Assembly (NCBI GenBank): GCA_037440525.1
Contig: JBBITW010000007.1
Location: 1 to 38,519, forward strand
Direction of reading: 5' to 3'
Source of the DNA: JBBITW01 sp037440525
Lineage (GTDB): Bacteria; Desulfobacterota; BSN033; UBA1163
DNA length: 38,519 nt
The position numbers and the translations under genes were made by a program. Below are positions 25,622 through 33,358 of this stretch, piece after piece; the stretch's first letter is position 1, and each line of letters begins with the position of its first letter. The notes beneath the pieces were generated by a model. That model worked only from the letters and a program-made list of their open reading frames with translations. It was not told where the DNA came from and did not search any database.

Positions 25622-26470
25622 ATGGAAATCAAGAAGATCGGTGTCATAGGTGCTGGTCAGATGGGAAATGGCATAGCTCAGGTGGGAGCCCAATCAGGAT
25701 TTCAGGTTTTGATGAGTGATATTTCTGACTCCTTAATCCAGAAAGGAATGGCAACCATATCTAAGAATTTGGATCGAATGGTAGAAAAGGGGAAGATAAC
25801 CTCTCAAAGAAAAGAAGAGATTCAGGCAAAGATAAAAGGGACAATTAAAATTGAAGATATGGCGGGGGTCGATTTCATAATAGAGGCCGCAACGGAAAAT
25901 GAATCTCTCAAACTTGATATATTTAAAGCATTGGATCAACTCTGTCGGAAGGATATAATCCTTTCTACCAATACCTCCTCCATCTCTATAACAAAGATTG
26001 CTTCTGCTACAAAAAGACCTTCCAAGGTGATCGGGATGCATTTCATGAACCCTGTCCCTGTCATGCAACTTGTAGAGATTATCCGTGGACTTCAAACATC
26101 CCAGGAAACCTTTGATGTAGTCAAATCCCTTGCCCAAAATATGGGAAAGACCCCTGTTGAGGCCAATGACTTTCCGGGCTTCATATCAAACCGAATCCTT
26201 ATGCCAATGATTAATGAAGCAATCTATGCCCTCTATGAAGGAGTAGGAACACCAGAAGCAATTGATACAGTAATGAAACTCGGAGCCAATCATCCAATGG
26301 GGCCTCTAGCGCTGGCTGACCTGATAGGTCTTGATACATGTCTGGCCGTTATGGAAGTGCTCCATAAGGGTCTTGGGGACTCCAAGTATCGTCCTTGTCC
26401 ACTTCTTAAAAAGTATGTTGACGCAGGTTATCTGGGTCGAAAGACAGGAAGAGGTTTCTATAGCTATTAA
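25622..26470 (+). CDS. hbd: 3-hydroxybutyryl-CoA dehydrogenase
   Basis: A 282-residue NAD-dependent dehydrogenase that oxidises 3-hydroxybutyryl-CoA to acetoacetyl-CoA (or the reverse). GAGQMGNGIAQ at residues 9-19 is the dinucleotide fold, and STNTSSISITKIA, GMHFMNPVPVMQLVEII and PGFISNRILMPMINEAIY carry the active-site serine, histidine, glutamate and asparagine region. The single-domain length is that of the short Hbd type. The start follows AAAGGAGGAG. It leads a beta-oxidation operon directly after the MerR regulator. Confidence 0.95.
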   Translation: MEIKKIGVIGAGQMGNGIAQVGAQSGFQVLMSDISDSLIQKGMATISKNLDRMVEKGKITSQRKEEIQAKIKGTIKIEDMAGVDFIIEAATENESLKLDIFKALDQLCRKDIILSTNTSSISITKIASATKRPSKVIGMHFMNPVPVMQLVEIIRGLQTSQETFDVVKSLAQNMGKTPVEANDFPGFISNRILMPMINEAIYALYEGVGTPEAIDTVMKLGANHPMGPLALADLIGLDTCLAVMEVLHKGLGDSKYRPCPLLKKYVDAGYLGRKTGRGFYSY

Positions 26471-26553
26471 GGATTCAAGGGGACAAGGGAAAAAAGAAAG
26501 ATTTTCTAACTATTTTAATACTTGAATCCATGAATCCTTGAAACCTCGAACCC
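26469..26553. repeat. Intergenic iterated-word hairpin F
   Basis: AAGGATTCAAGGGGACAAGG (26469-26488) starts in the stop codon of hbd and faces CTTGAATCCATGAATCCTTG (26521-26540) and CCTCGAACCC. The unit GGATTCAAG/CTTGAATCC is iterated. It ends 12 bp before the acyl-CoA dehydrogenase start. Confidence 0.55.
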
Positions 26554-26565
26554 TTTGAGAAGACA

Positions 26566-27708
26566 ATGGATTTCAAACTCACCCCTGAACAAGAGATGAT
26601 AAGGGATGCAGTAAGGGAGTTTACAGAAAAGGAGATAAAACCTGTTGCTTCGCTTTTTGATGAAGAGAAAAATTTCCCTTACAGAAATATTAAAAAGATG
26701 GCAGAACTTGGTTTGATGGGAATGAATATACCTTCAGAATATGGTGGATCTGAGGCTGGTGTGATTGCATATAGCCTTGCAATCACAGAGATCGCAAAGG
26801 GTTGTGCCTCCCATGCCGTTACAACGGCTGTAACCAATATGGTTGCAGAGGTAATATATGAGTTCGGGCATGAGGAAATAAGAAGAAAACATCTCCCCAA
26901 GATTTGTAGCGGTGAGTATCCTGCAGGCTCATTTGCATTGACAGAACCTCAGGCCGGATCTGATGCTGCAAACATTCGAACGACTGCTATCCGACAAAAT
27001 GATACTTATGTTATCAACGGAGTAAAAACGCTTATTACAAGTGGAGAGGTATCGGGGGTTACTGTAACCTGGGCAGTCACAGACCCCAACTCCAAAAAGG
27101 GAAAAGGTATCAGCGCATTCGTGGTAGAAAAGGGAACCCCTGGGTTCATTGTGGAAAGGACTGAAGATAAGATGGGCCAGAGGGCATCTCCAATAAACGA
27201 ACTCGTCTTTGACAACTGTACCGTCCCGGCAATCTGCCTTTTAGGTCAAGAGGGAGATGGTTTTAAGATTGCCATGATTGAACTTGATGGGGGAAGGATA
27301 GGTATTGGGTCATTAGCCATAGGTGTGGGATTTGCGGCTATTGACTTTGCTACAAAATATGTAAAAAAGAGAGAGGCCTTTGGCAGGCCCCTTTCAAGCT
27401 TTGAGGCGATTCAGTGGATGATTGCAGATTCTTATACAGAATTAGAAGCTGCACAGCTTCTGGTTTTGCGAGCTGCTTACCTGAAGGAGAATAGACAGCC
27501 CTTTACAAAAGAGGCCTCTATGGCAAAACTTTTTGCTACTGAGACAGCAAGAAATGTTGCAATACGTGCAATTCAGATGTTAGGGGGATATGGATATACT
27601 AAAGACTATCCTGTAGAGCGTTACTTGAGGGATATTATTGGAACAACTTTATATGAGGGAACATCTGAGGTTCAACGAATTGTTATTTCAAGGGAGATAT
27701 TGAAATAA
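26566..27708 (+). CDS. Acyl-CoA dehydrogenase (short-chain type), first copy
   Basis: A 380-residue FAD enzyme that oxidises acyl-CoA to enoyl-CoA. SFALTEPQAGSDAANIRTTA is the flavin/substrate signature, EAFGRPLSSFEAIQ and RAIQMLGGYGYTKDYPVERYLRD follow, and the catalytic base is Glu364 in YEGTSE. These positions fit the butyryl-CoA/short-chain and isovaleryl-type branches. Only a weak ribosome site (GAGAAG) precedes the ATG. EtfBA downstream is its expected electron acceptor. Confidence 0.94.
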   Translation: MDFKLTPEQEMIRDAVREFTEKEIKPVASLFDEEKNFPYRNIKKMAELGLMGMNIPSEYGGSEAGVIAYSLAITEIAKGCASHAVTTAVTNMVAEVIYEFGHEEIRRKHLPKICSGEYPAGSFALTEPQAGSDAANIRTTAIRQNDTYVINGVKTLITSGEVSGVTVTWAVTDPNSKKGKGISAFVVEKGTPGFIVERTEDKMGQRASPINELVFDNCTVPAICLLGQEGDGFKIAMIELDGGRIGIGSLAIGVGFAAIDFATKYVKKREAFGRPLSSFEAIQWMIADSYTELEAAQLLVLRAAYLKENRQPFTKEASMAKLFATETARNVAIRAIQMLGGYGYTKDYPVERYLRDIIGTTLYEGTSEVQRIVISREILK

Positions 27709-27737
27709 TAGAGTTTCAAAATTATAAATTGTATCGT

Positions 27738-27750
27738 CTGCCGGAGGCAG
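27738..27750. repeat. Small palindrome CTGCC-gga-GGCAG
   Basis: A 5-bp perfect stem in the 90-bp spacer after the first acyl-CoA dehydrogenase. It is nearly the same sequence as the palindrome inserted into foldback repeat copy 2 (14071-14085), so it is probably a member of a second small repeat family. Confidence 0.4.
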
Positions 27751-27798
27751 TAATTTCATTATTCTGATTTCAGGTTTTCATCAGGAGGATCTAAATAA

Positions 27799-28947
27799 AT
27801 GGATTTATCTGAGCAAACATTTGCTGAAAGGTTTGAGCTCTATGGTTGCTTTCAATGCGGGAAATGTACAGGGGGGTGTCCAGTCTCGCTCAAATCAAGG
27901 CTAAACATCCGCAGGCTTATGCTGGAGGGTATCCTGGGAAGGATTTTGAACCAAATAGGAGATAGGGAAGAGATATGGGATTGCACAACATGTAAAACAT
28001 GTACACTTCGCTGTCCGAGGGGGCTTAAGCCCATGGACCTCATCATCGGAATAAGGGGGACACTGGTTGAAGAGGGTCATATTCCTAAGACGATCATTGA
28101 AGCTATGGAAAATGCCTACAAGCATGGAAACCCTTGGGGGAAACCCAAAAGCAAGAGGAGTGAATGGATCAGAAACCTGCCTGAAGGTATTAAGGTGAAG
28201 GATTTCTCTCAAGGAGATCGGGCAGAATATCTCTATTTCGTAGGCTGCACAGCCTCTTCAGATCCGAGGATTCAGGAGATAGCAAAATCCCTTGTTTCTA
28301 TTCTCCAACACACAGGGATTGATTTCGGGATATTGGGTAATGATGAACAGTGTTGTGGTAATGAGATAAGGAGGATGGGAGAGGCAGGTCTTTTCGAAGA
28401 GCTTGTCCAGGGGAATATTAATCACATCGAATCCCATAATATCGAACGTATATTCACAGCCTGTCCCCATGGTTTTAATACATTAAAAAATGAATACCCA
28501 CAGGGAAAATTTGAAGTTCTTCATACAACCCAGCTCTTAGCTAAATGTCTTGAGGAGGGAAAACTCTCTTTAAAAAAGGAGATTAAAAAGGTTGTAACTT
28601 ACCACGATCCATGCTTCCTTGGGAAACAGAATGCCATCTTCGATGAACCGAGAATCCTTCTCAACTCTATACCTGGCCTTGTATTTAAAGAACTGGAACG
28701 TTCCCGTGAAAGGAGTCTCTGTTGCGAAGGTGGAGGTGGAAGGATGTGGGTGGAGTCTTCATCAGAAGGTGGCCAGCGTCTTTCGGAGATTCGAATTAAA
28801 GATGCTTCGGAGTTGGGCGTAGATACTATTGTTACAGCCTGCCCCTTCTGTCTTCTAACCCTTGAAGATGCAGTTAAGACCTCTAACTATGAGGATAAAA
28901 TCCATGTGATGGATATCGCTGAATTGCTGGTTCAATCTGTTGAATAA
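27799..28947 (+). CDS. HdrBC-like iron-sulfur oxidoreductase (two ferredoxin motifs, two CCG domains)
   Basis: A 382-residue soluble protein. Two [4Fe-4S] motifs (Cys17/20/23/27 and Cys62/65/68/72, HdrC-like) are followed by two CCG domains (HdrB-like): Cys150, Cys185/186, Cys222 and Cys272, Cys308/309, Cys348/351. No membrane segments are present, unlike the membrane-bound ETF:quinone-type relatives. In the first CCG domain the motif reads CPHG, where many relatives have SPHC, so one ligand is shifted. With EtfBA directly downstream and two HdrA-like genes further on, it probably carries electrons between ETF and an HdrA flavin. AGGAGG precedes the ATG. Confidence 0.88.
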   Translation: MDLSEQTFAERFELYGCFQCGKCTGGCPVSLKSRLNIRRLMLEGILGRILNQIGDREEIWDCTTCKTCTLRCPRGLKPMDLIIGIRGTLVEEGHIPKTIIEAMENAYKHGNPWGKPKSKRSEWIRNLPEGIKVKDFSQGDRAEYLYFVGCTASSDPRIQEIAKSLVSILQHTGIDFGILGNDEQCCGNEIRRMGEAGLFEELVQGNINHIESHNIERIFTACPHGFNTLKNEYPQGKFEVLHTTQLLAKCLEEGKLSLKKEIKKVVTYHDPCFLGKQNAIFDEPRILLNSIPGLVFKELERSRERSLCCEGGGGRMWVESSSEGGQRLSEIRIKDASELGVDTIVTACPFCLLTLEDAVKTSNYEDKIHVMDIAELLVQSVE

Positions 28948-28987
28948 AAATTTAAAAGAATTTATAAGGATAAAAGGAGGGAAATGA

Positions 28988-29779
28988 ATGAATATCATAG
29001 TCTGTGTGAAAAGGGTTCCTGATACTGCTGAGGCCGATATCACAATCGATAAATCAGGAAAGGACATCGACAAGAGTGGGCTTGCATTCGATCTCAATGA
29101 ATGGGATAGCTATGCCATAGAAGAGGCAATCCTTCTAAAAGAAAAGTATGGAGGGACTGTAACCGTTCTTACCGTTGGGGGAGAGGATTTTAATGAAACA
29201 TTAAGAAAATGTTTGGCAATGGGTGCTGATGAGGCCATTCGGCTCTCAGATCCTGCCTTTAGCGAATCAGATGGTTTTGCAACGGCAAAGATCCTTTCAG
29301 AGGCCATAAGAAAGATTCCTTATGACCTCATCCTTACAGGAACTCAGGCTGAAGATGATGGCTATGGACAGGTTGGTGGGGTAATTGCTCAACTTCTTGG
29401 AATACCTCATGTCTCCATAGTTACACGCATAGAGGTTCAGGAAAAGAATTTGAAGGTTCATAGAGAATTGGAAGGAGGTCTGGAAGAGGTTCTCGAAGTT
29501 GTCCCCCCTGCCCTGCTTACTATACAAACAGGAATTAATGAACCTCGTTATGTTTCTATTATGGGCATTAGAAAAGTTGCTAAAAAAGAGATAAAAACCC
29601 TCGGGACAGCGGAGCTCAATCTGAGACCTGAAGAAGTTGGGCTTTCGGGTTCAGATATAAAATTGGAAAGGGTATTCCTGCCACCTACTGGTGAAGGGGC
29701 TGAGATTCTTGAGGGAAAACCTGAGGAGATATCGATTAAGGTATTTAATATCTTGAAGGACAAAGGAGGGTTGGCCTAA
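28988..29779 (+). CDS. etfB: Electron transfer flavoprotein beta subunit
   Basis: A 263-residue EtfB (FixA-like). It starts MNIIVCVKRVPDTAEADITID and carries the family block DEAIRLSDPAFSESDGFATAKIL, GTQAEDDGYGQVG and VPPALLTIQTGINEPRYVSI. EtfB binds AMP or, in bifurcating ETFs, the second FAD. Which type this is cannot be decided by eye. AAAAGGAGGG precedes the start, and etfA follows without any spacing. Confidence 0.95.
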   Translation: MNIIVCVKRVPDTAEADITIDKSGKDIDKSGLAFDLNEWDSYAIEEAILLKEKYGGTVTVLTVGGEDFNETLRKCLAMGADEAIRLSDPAFSESDGFATAKILSEAIRKIPYDLILTGTQAEDDGYGQVGGVIAQLLGIPHVSIVTRIEVQEKNLKVHRELEGGLEEVLEVVPPALLTIQTGINEPRYVSIMGIRKVAKKEIKTLGTAELNLRPEEVGLSGSDIKLERVFLPPTGEGAEILEGKPEEISIKVFNILKDKGGLA

Positions 29780-30760
29780 ATGAATGAGATTATCATCTTG
29801 GCGGAACATCGACGGCGAGAACTAAGAGATATTACATGGGAGATGCTCTCAAAAGGGAGAGAAATTTCAGAAATTCTAAATTCAGAGATTTCGGTAGCCC
29901 TTCTCGGTAAGGGAATGGACCAATTTGCAGAGGCCCTTAAACCAAAGGCCCACAGGGTGCTTCTTGTGGAAGATGATCGGCTTGAATATTATAACTATGA
30001 AACTTATAAGAAGGTCCTTACTCAACTGATCAATGAAAGAAAACCATTGCTAACCATGATCGGCCATACGTCATTTGGAATGGATCTTGCGCCAAGCTTG
30101 GCAGCACAATTAAATATCCCGCTGGCCACAGATTGTATAGGGATAGAAATAAAGGGGGAGAATTTTTCTCTTACACGCCAAATCTATGGTGGAAAGGTTA
30201 ATGCTGAGGTTTCCTTTCTGAAGAAGGGACCTTATATGATGACCATAAGAGCAGGGGCTTTCCCTGTTCTTGAAAAACCTGATCTTTCAGGAGAGGTGAT
30301 TAGAATTCAATCCCCGCTTACAGATGAAGCACTTGCCCGAAGATTCATACAATACGTGGAGGCCGCTGCGGGAGAAGTAGATATTACACAGGCCGACATC
30401 CTGGTATCTGTTGGAAGAGGGATTAAGGAACCAGGAAATATCCCTATGGTGAAGGAACTGGCAGATGCCCTCGGAGGCGCCCTCGCCTGCTCGCGTCCTG
30501 TGGTGGATAAGAAATGGCTTCCCAAAAGCTGTCAGGTTGGAACCTCAGGAAAAACTGTAAAACCAAAAGTCTATATCGCCATAGGGATTAGTGGCGCCTT
30601 TCAACACATTGCAGGTATGAAGGGTGCAGGCACTGTCATAGCTATAAATAAGGATCCAAAGGCACCCATATTTGGTGTTGCTCATTATGGGATTGTTGGA
30701 GATTTATTTAAAATCGTTCCTGTGTTGAAAGATAAAGTAAAAGAGATGAAACAAAGATAG
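29780..30760 (+). CDS. etfA: Electron transfer flavoprotein alpha subunit
   Basis: A 326-residue EtfA (FixB-like). The C-terminal FAD domain is intact: VGRGIKEPGNIPMVKELADAL, GGALACSRPVVDKKWLP, QVGTSGKTVKPKVYIAIGISGAFQH and the final AINKDPKAPIFGVAHYGIVGDL. No ferredoxin extension is present. The ATG directly follows the etfB stop, so translation is coupled. It accepts electrons from the two acyl-CoA dehydrogenases that flank the gene pair. Confidence 0.96.
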   Translation: MNEIIILAEHRRRELRDITWEMLSKGREISEILNSEISVALLGKGMDQFAEALKPKAHRVLLVEDDRLEYYNYETYKKVLTQLINERKPLLTMIGHTSFGMDLAPSLAAQLNIPLATDCIGIEIKGENFSLTRQIYGGKVNAEVSFLKKGPYMMTIRAGAFPVLEKPDLSGEVIRIQSPLTDEALARRFIQYVEAAAGEVDITQADILVSVGRGIKEPGNIPMVKELADALGGALACSRPVVDKKWLPKSCQVGTSGKTVKPKVYIAIGISGAFQHIAGMKGAGTVIAINKDPKAPIFGVAHYGIVGDLFKIVPVLKDKVKEMKQR

Positions 30761-30805
30761 AAAATCATATATTCCAAAAATTATCCTTTCACCAAGAGGT
30801 TGGCC

Positions 30806-31960
30806 ATGGATTTTGAGCTCAACGATGAGCAGAAGGATATTCAGAAGGCGGCAAGGGAATTTATTCAGGGTGAATATGATAAAGAGAAGTTCTTAGAATG
30901 GGAGAGGACACATACATTTCCTCGGGAGATATGGAAGAAGGCGGCCAAATTGGGGTTTGTGGGTATCCATTTCCCCGAAGAATATGGTGGACAGGACTAT
31001 GGCCTTATTGAAAATATTCTGATTGTAGAAGAGTTCTGCAGAAAGGATTCAGGTGTGGGAATTGCACTGAGTCTCGTTGACTTCTCCTCGGAGGTTATAC
31101 TTCGTTTTGGCTCACATGAACAGAAGAAGAAATACCTTATACCTGTTGCACGGGGAGAATCAATCTCCGCTGGTGCCTATACAGAACCTGATCATGGAAG
31201 TGATATCACGAATCTCTCCACATTAGCCAGAAAGGATGGTAGCCTTTTTGTTATCAACGGGACAAAGACTTTTATTACCAATGGAACGATTGCAGATTTC
31301 TTTATTGTCCTCTGTCAAACCGATCCCCTCGCAAGGCCTCCTTATCGTGGGCAGTGCACGATAATTGTTGAAAAGGGAGCAAAAGGCTTAGAGGCCACAG
31401 AGATATCTCCAAAAATGGGAATCAATATGACATCCACCGCAGAGCTCTCCTTTAATGATGTAAAGGTTCCTTTGGATCATCTGGTTGGAGAGGAGAATAA
31501 GGGATTCTATCAGGTTCTGGAATTCTTCGATGAAAGCAGGGTTGAGATCGCAGCCCAGGCAGTTGGTATTGCCCAGGGGGCCTTTGATCGAGCCCTCGAT
31601 TACTCGCGACAGAGGGAACAGTTTGGGAGGAAATTGGTAGATTTTCAGATAACCCAGCACAAACTTGCAGATATGGCAACAAAGATAGAACTTGCCCGTC
31701 TTATAACCTATAAGGCTGCTTGGAACTTTGATCAGAAACGAATAGATCCTAAATTGACATCGATGGCAAAGATGTTTTCAGGAAGGGTTGCAGTAGAGGT
31801 GGCGGATGAGGCGATTCAAATCTTCGGAGGCTATGGATATATAACAGAATATGAAGTGGAGCGTTTTTATAGAGATGCAAAGATTACAGAGATTTATGAA
31901 GGCACAAAGGAGATTCAGAAAAACACCATTGCCTCTGCATTGATTGGAAAAATAAAATGA
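30806..31960 (+). CDS. Acyl-CoA dehydrogenase, second copy
   Basis: A 384-residue acyl-CoA dehydrogenase distinct from the first. GAYTEPDHGSDITNLSTLA is the flavin/substrate signature, EQFGRKLVDFQITQHKLADMA and EAIQIFGGYGYITEYEVERFYRD follow, and the catalytic base is Glu365 in YEGTKE. ATG 30806 follows AAGAGG at 30794-30799; a TTG at 30800 is less likely. Its stop overlaps the ATG of the first HdrA-like gene as ATGA, so the enzyme and the HdrA-like protein are translated together. Confidence 0.94.
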   Translation: MDFELNDEQKDIQKAAREFIQGEYDKEKFLEWERTHTFPREIWKKAAKLGFVGIHFPEEYGGQDYGLIENILIVEEFCRKDSGVGIALSLVDFSSEVILRFGSHEQKKKYLIPVARGESISAGAYTEPDHGSDITNLSTLARKDGSLFVINGTKTFITNGTIADFFIVLCQTDPLARPPYRGQCTIIVEKGAKGLEATEISPKMGINMTSTAELSFNDVKVPLDHLVGEENKGFYQVLEFFDESRVEIAAQAVGIAQGAFDRALDYSRQREQFGRKLVDFQITQHKLADMATKIELARLITYKAAWNFDQKRIDPKLTSMAKMFSGRVAVEVADEAIQIFGGYGYITEYEVERFYRDAKITEIYEGTKEIQKNTIASALIGKIK

Positions 31961-33285
31961 TTATGAAGGATGACAAATTAAATGATGTGATTCCCGAAGC
32001 ACTTATCATTGGTGCTGGCATTGCAGGGATGCAGGCAGCCCTCGATATCGCTGACAAGGGATTCAAGGTCTATCTTGTTGAAAAGGACCCCTCAATCGGC
32101 GGTCATATGGCTCAACTGGATAAGACCTTCCCTACCCTCGATTGCTCTGCCTGTATCATCACACCAAAAATGGTTGACACCGCCAATCATCCAAATATAA
32201 ACCTCCTAACCTATTCTGAAGTTGTTGAAATTAAAGGTAAGGCCGGAAACTTCAAGGTAAAGATCAGGAGGAAACCAACATTTGTAAATTGGAGCAAATG
32301 CACAGGCTGTGGCGATTGCATTGAAGCATGTGTTTTAAAAAAGGGCGTCCCATCAGAATTTAATATGGGGATGTCGCGGCGAAGAGCAATCTATATCCCA
32401 TTTCCTCAAGCTGTCCCCCTTAAGGCCACAATCGATGAAAAGGACTGCCTCCTGCTTAGCAGAGGTAAATGTAAAAAGGCATGTGTCGAGGCCTGTAAGG
32501 CAGGGGCTATAGATTTTGAGCAGAAGGAGTATATGATTGAACTCAATGTTGGAGCGATCATTTTGGCCACAGGGTTTGATCCATTCGATCCAAGAAAGAA
32601 ACCTGAATTTGGATACGGCCTGTATCCAAATGTGCTTCAGGGTCTTGAATTGGAAAGGCTATGTTCTGCCTCTGGCCCTACGCAGGGTGAAATACTTATT
32701 GCCGGTAAGAAACCTCAATCCATAGTCTTCATCCACTGTGTGGGATCAAGGGATAAGACAGTTGGCAATGAATATTGTTCAAGGGTATGCTGTATGTATA
32801 CCGCTAAACAGGCACATCTTTTAAGGGATAAACTCCCCGATGCCCTTATCACTGTACTCTATATGGATGTAAGGGCCTTTGGAAAAGGTTTTGAAGAATT
32901 CTATGAGAGGGTTCAGAAGGAGAATATCGTTTACAGGAGGGCAAATCCATCTGAAATCTATCGAAGAAACGGGAAACTGATTATAAGGGGAGAAGATACA
33001 CTTCTTGGAGAGCCATTTGAGCTGGAGGCAGACCTTGTTGTTCTCGCAACAGGCCTTGTTTCGAGGCAGGAAGATGATATTTTGAAAGAAATAATTGGAC
33101 TTGAGAAATCTCCTGATGGATTCTATGCTGAGGCAGAAGGACATGATCCAGTTAGAACTAAACTTGACGGGGTTTTCCTCGCAGGATGCTGTCAGGGGCC
33201 CAAGGATATTCCTGATACGGTAGCTCAGGCAAGTGGAGCTGCTTCTCTGGCCTGTGCCATTTTAGCAAAAGGAAAAAAATCGTGA
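31957..33285 (+). CDS. hdrA: HdrA-like flavoprotein, short form (HdrA1)
   Basis: A 442-residue relative of heterodisulfide reductase subunit A. FAD binding: IIGAGIAGMQAALDIAD (residues 17-33) and EKDPSIGGHMAQLDKTFPTLDCSAC. Iron-sulfur: Cys115/118/121/125, then Cys164/172/176/180. The unusual HdrA cluster HCVGSRD...YCSRVCC has Cys261, Cys274, Cys278 and Cys279, spaced as in methanogen HdrA. Cys63 and Cys66 near the flavin are kept. The usual N-terminal domain and C-terminal dicluster ferredoxin are absent. It overlaps the second acyl-CoA dehydrogenase by 4 bp. Role: flavin-based electron transfer between ETF, iron-sulfur proteins and probably ferredoxin (inferred). Confidence 0.92.
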   Translation: MIMKDDKLNDVIPEALIIGAGIAGMQAALDIADKGFKVYLVEKDPSIGGHMAQLDKTFPTLDCSACIITPKMVDTANHPNINLLTYSEVVEIKGKAGNFKVKIRRKPTFVNWSKCTGCGDCIEACVLKKGVPSEFNMGMSRRRAIYIPFPQAVPLKATIDEKDCLLLSRGKCKKACVEACKAGAIDFEQKEYMIELNVGAIILATGFDPFDPRKKPEFGYGLYPNVLQGLELERLCSASGPTQGEILIAGKKPQSIVFIHCVGSRDKTVGNEYCSRVCCMYTAKQAHLLRDKLPDALITVLYMDVRAFGKGFEEFYERVQKENIVYRRANPSEIYRRNGKLIIRGEDTLLGEPFELEADLVVLATGLVSRQEDDILKEIIGLEKSPDGFYAEAEGHDPVRTKLDGVFLAGCCQGPKDIPDTVAQASGAASLACAILAKGKKS

Positions 33286-33357
33286 AACGTGATCCGTGAA
33301 TGGTGAATCGTAAAAACATTTATACCAATCACGAGTCACGAATCACCAATCACGAAG
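33281..33357. repeat. Intergenic iterated-word hairpin G (CGTGAATC family)
   Basis: CGTGAAACGTGATCCGTGAA (33281-33300) begins within the stop codon of hdrA1. It faces ATCACGAGTCACGAATCACC (33329-33348) and AATCACGAAG. The right arm ends one base before the ATG of the second hdrA, so folding would cover that ribosome-binding region. Confidence 0.65.
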
Positions 33358-33358
33358 A

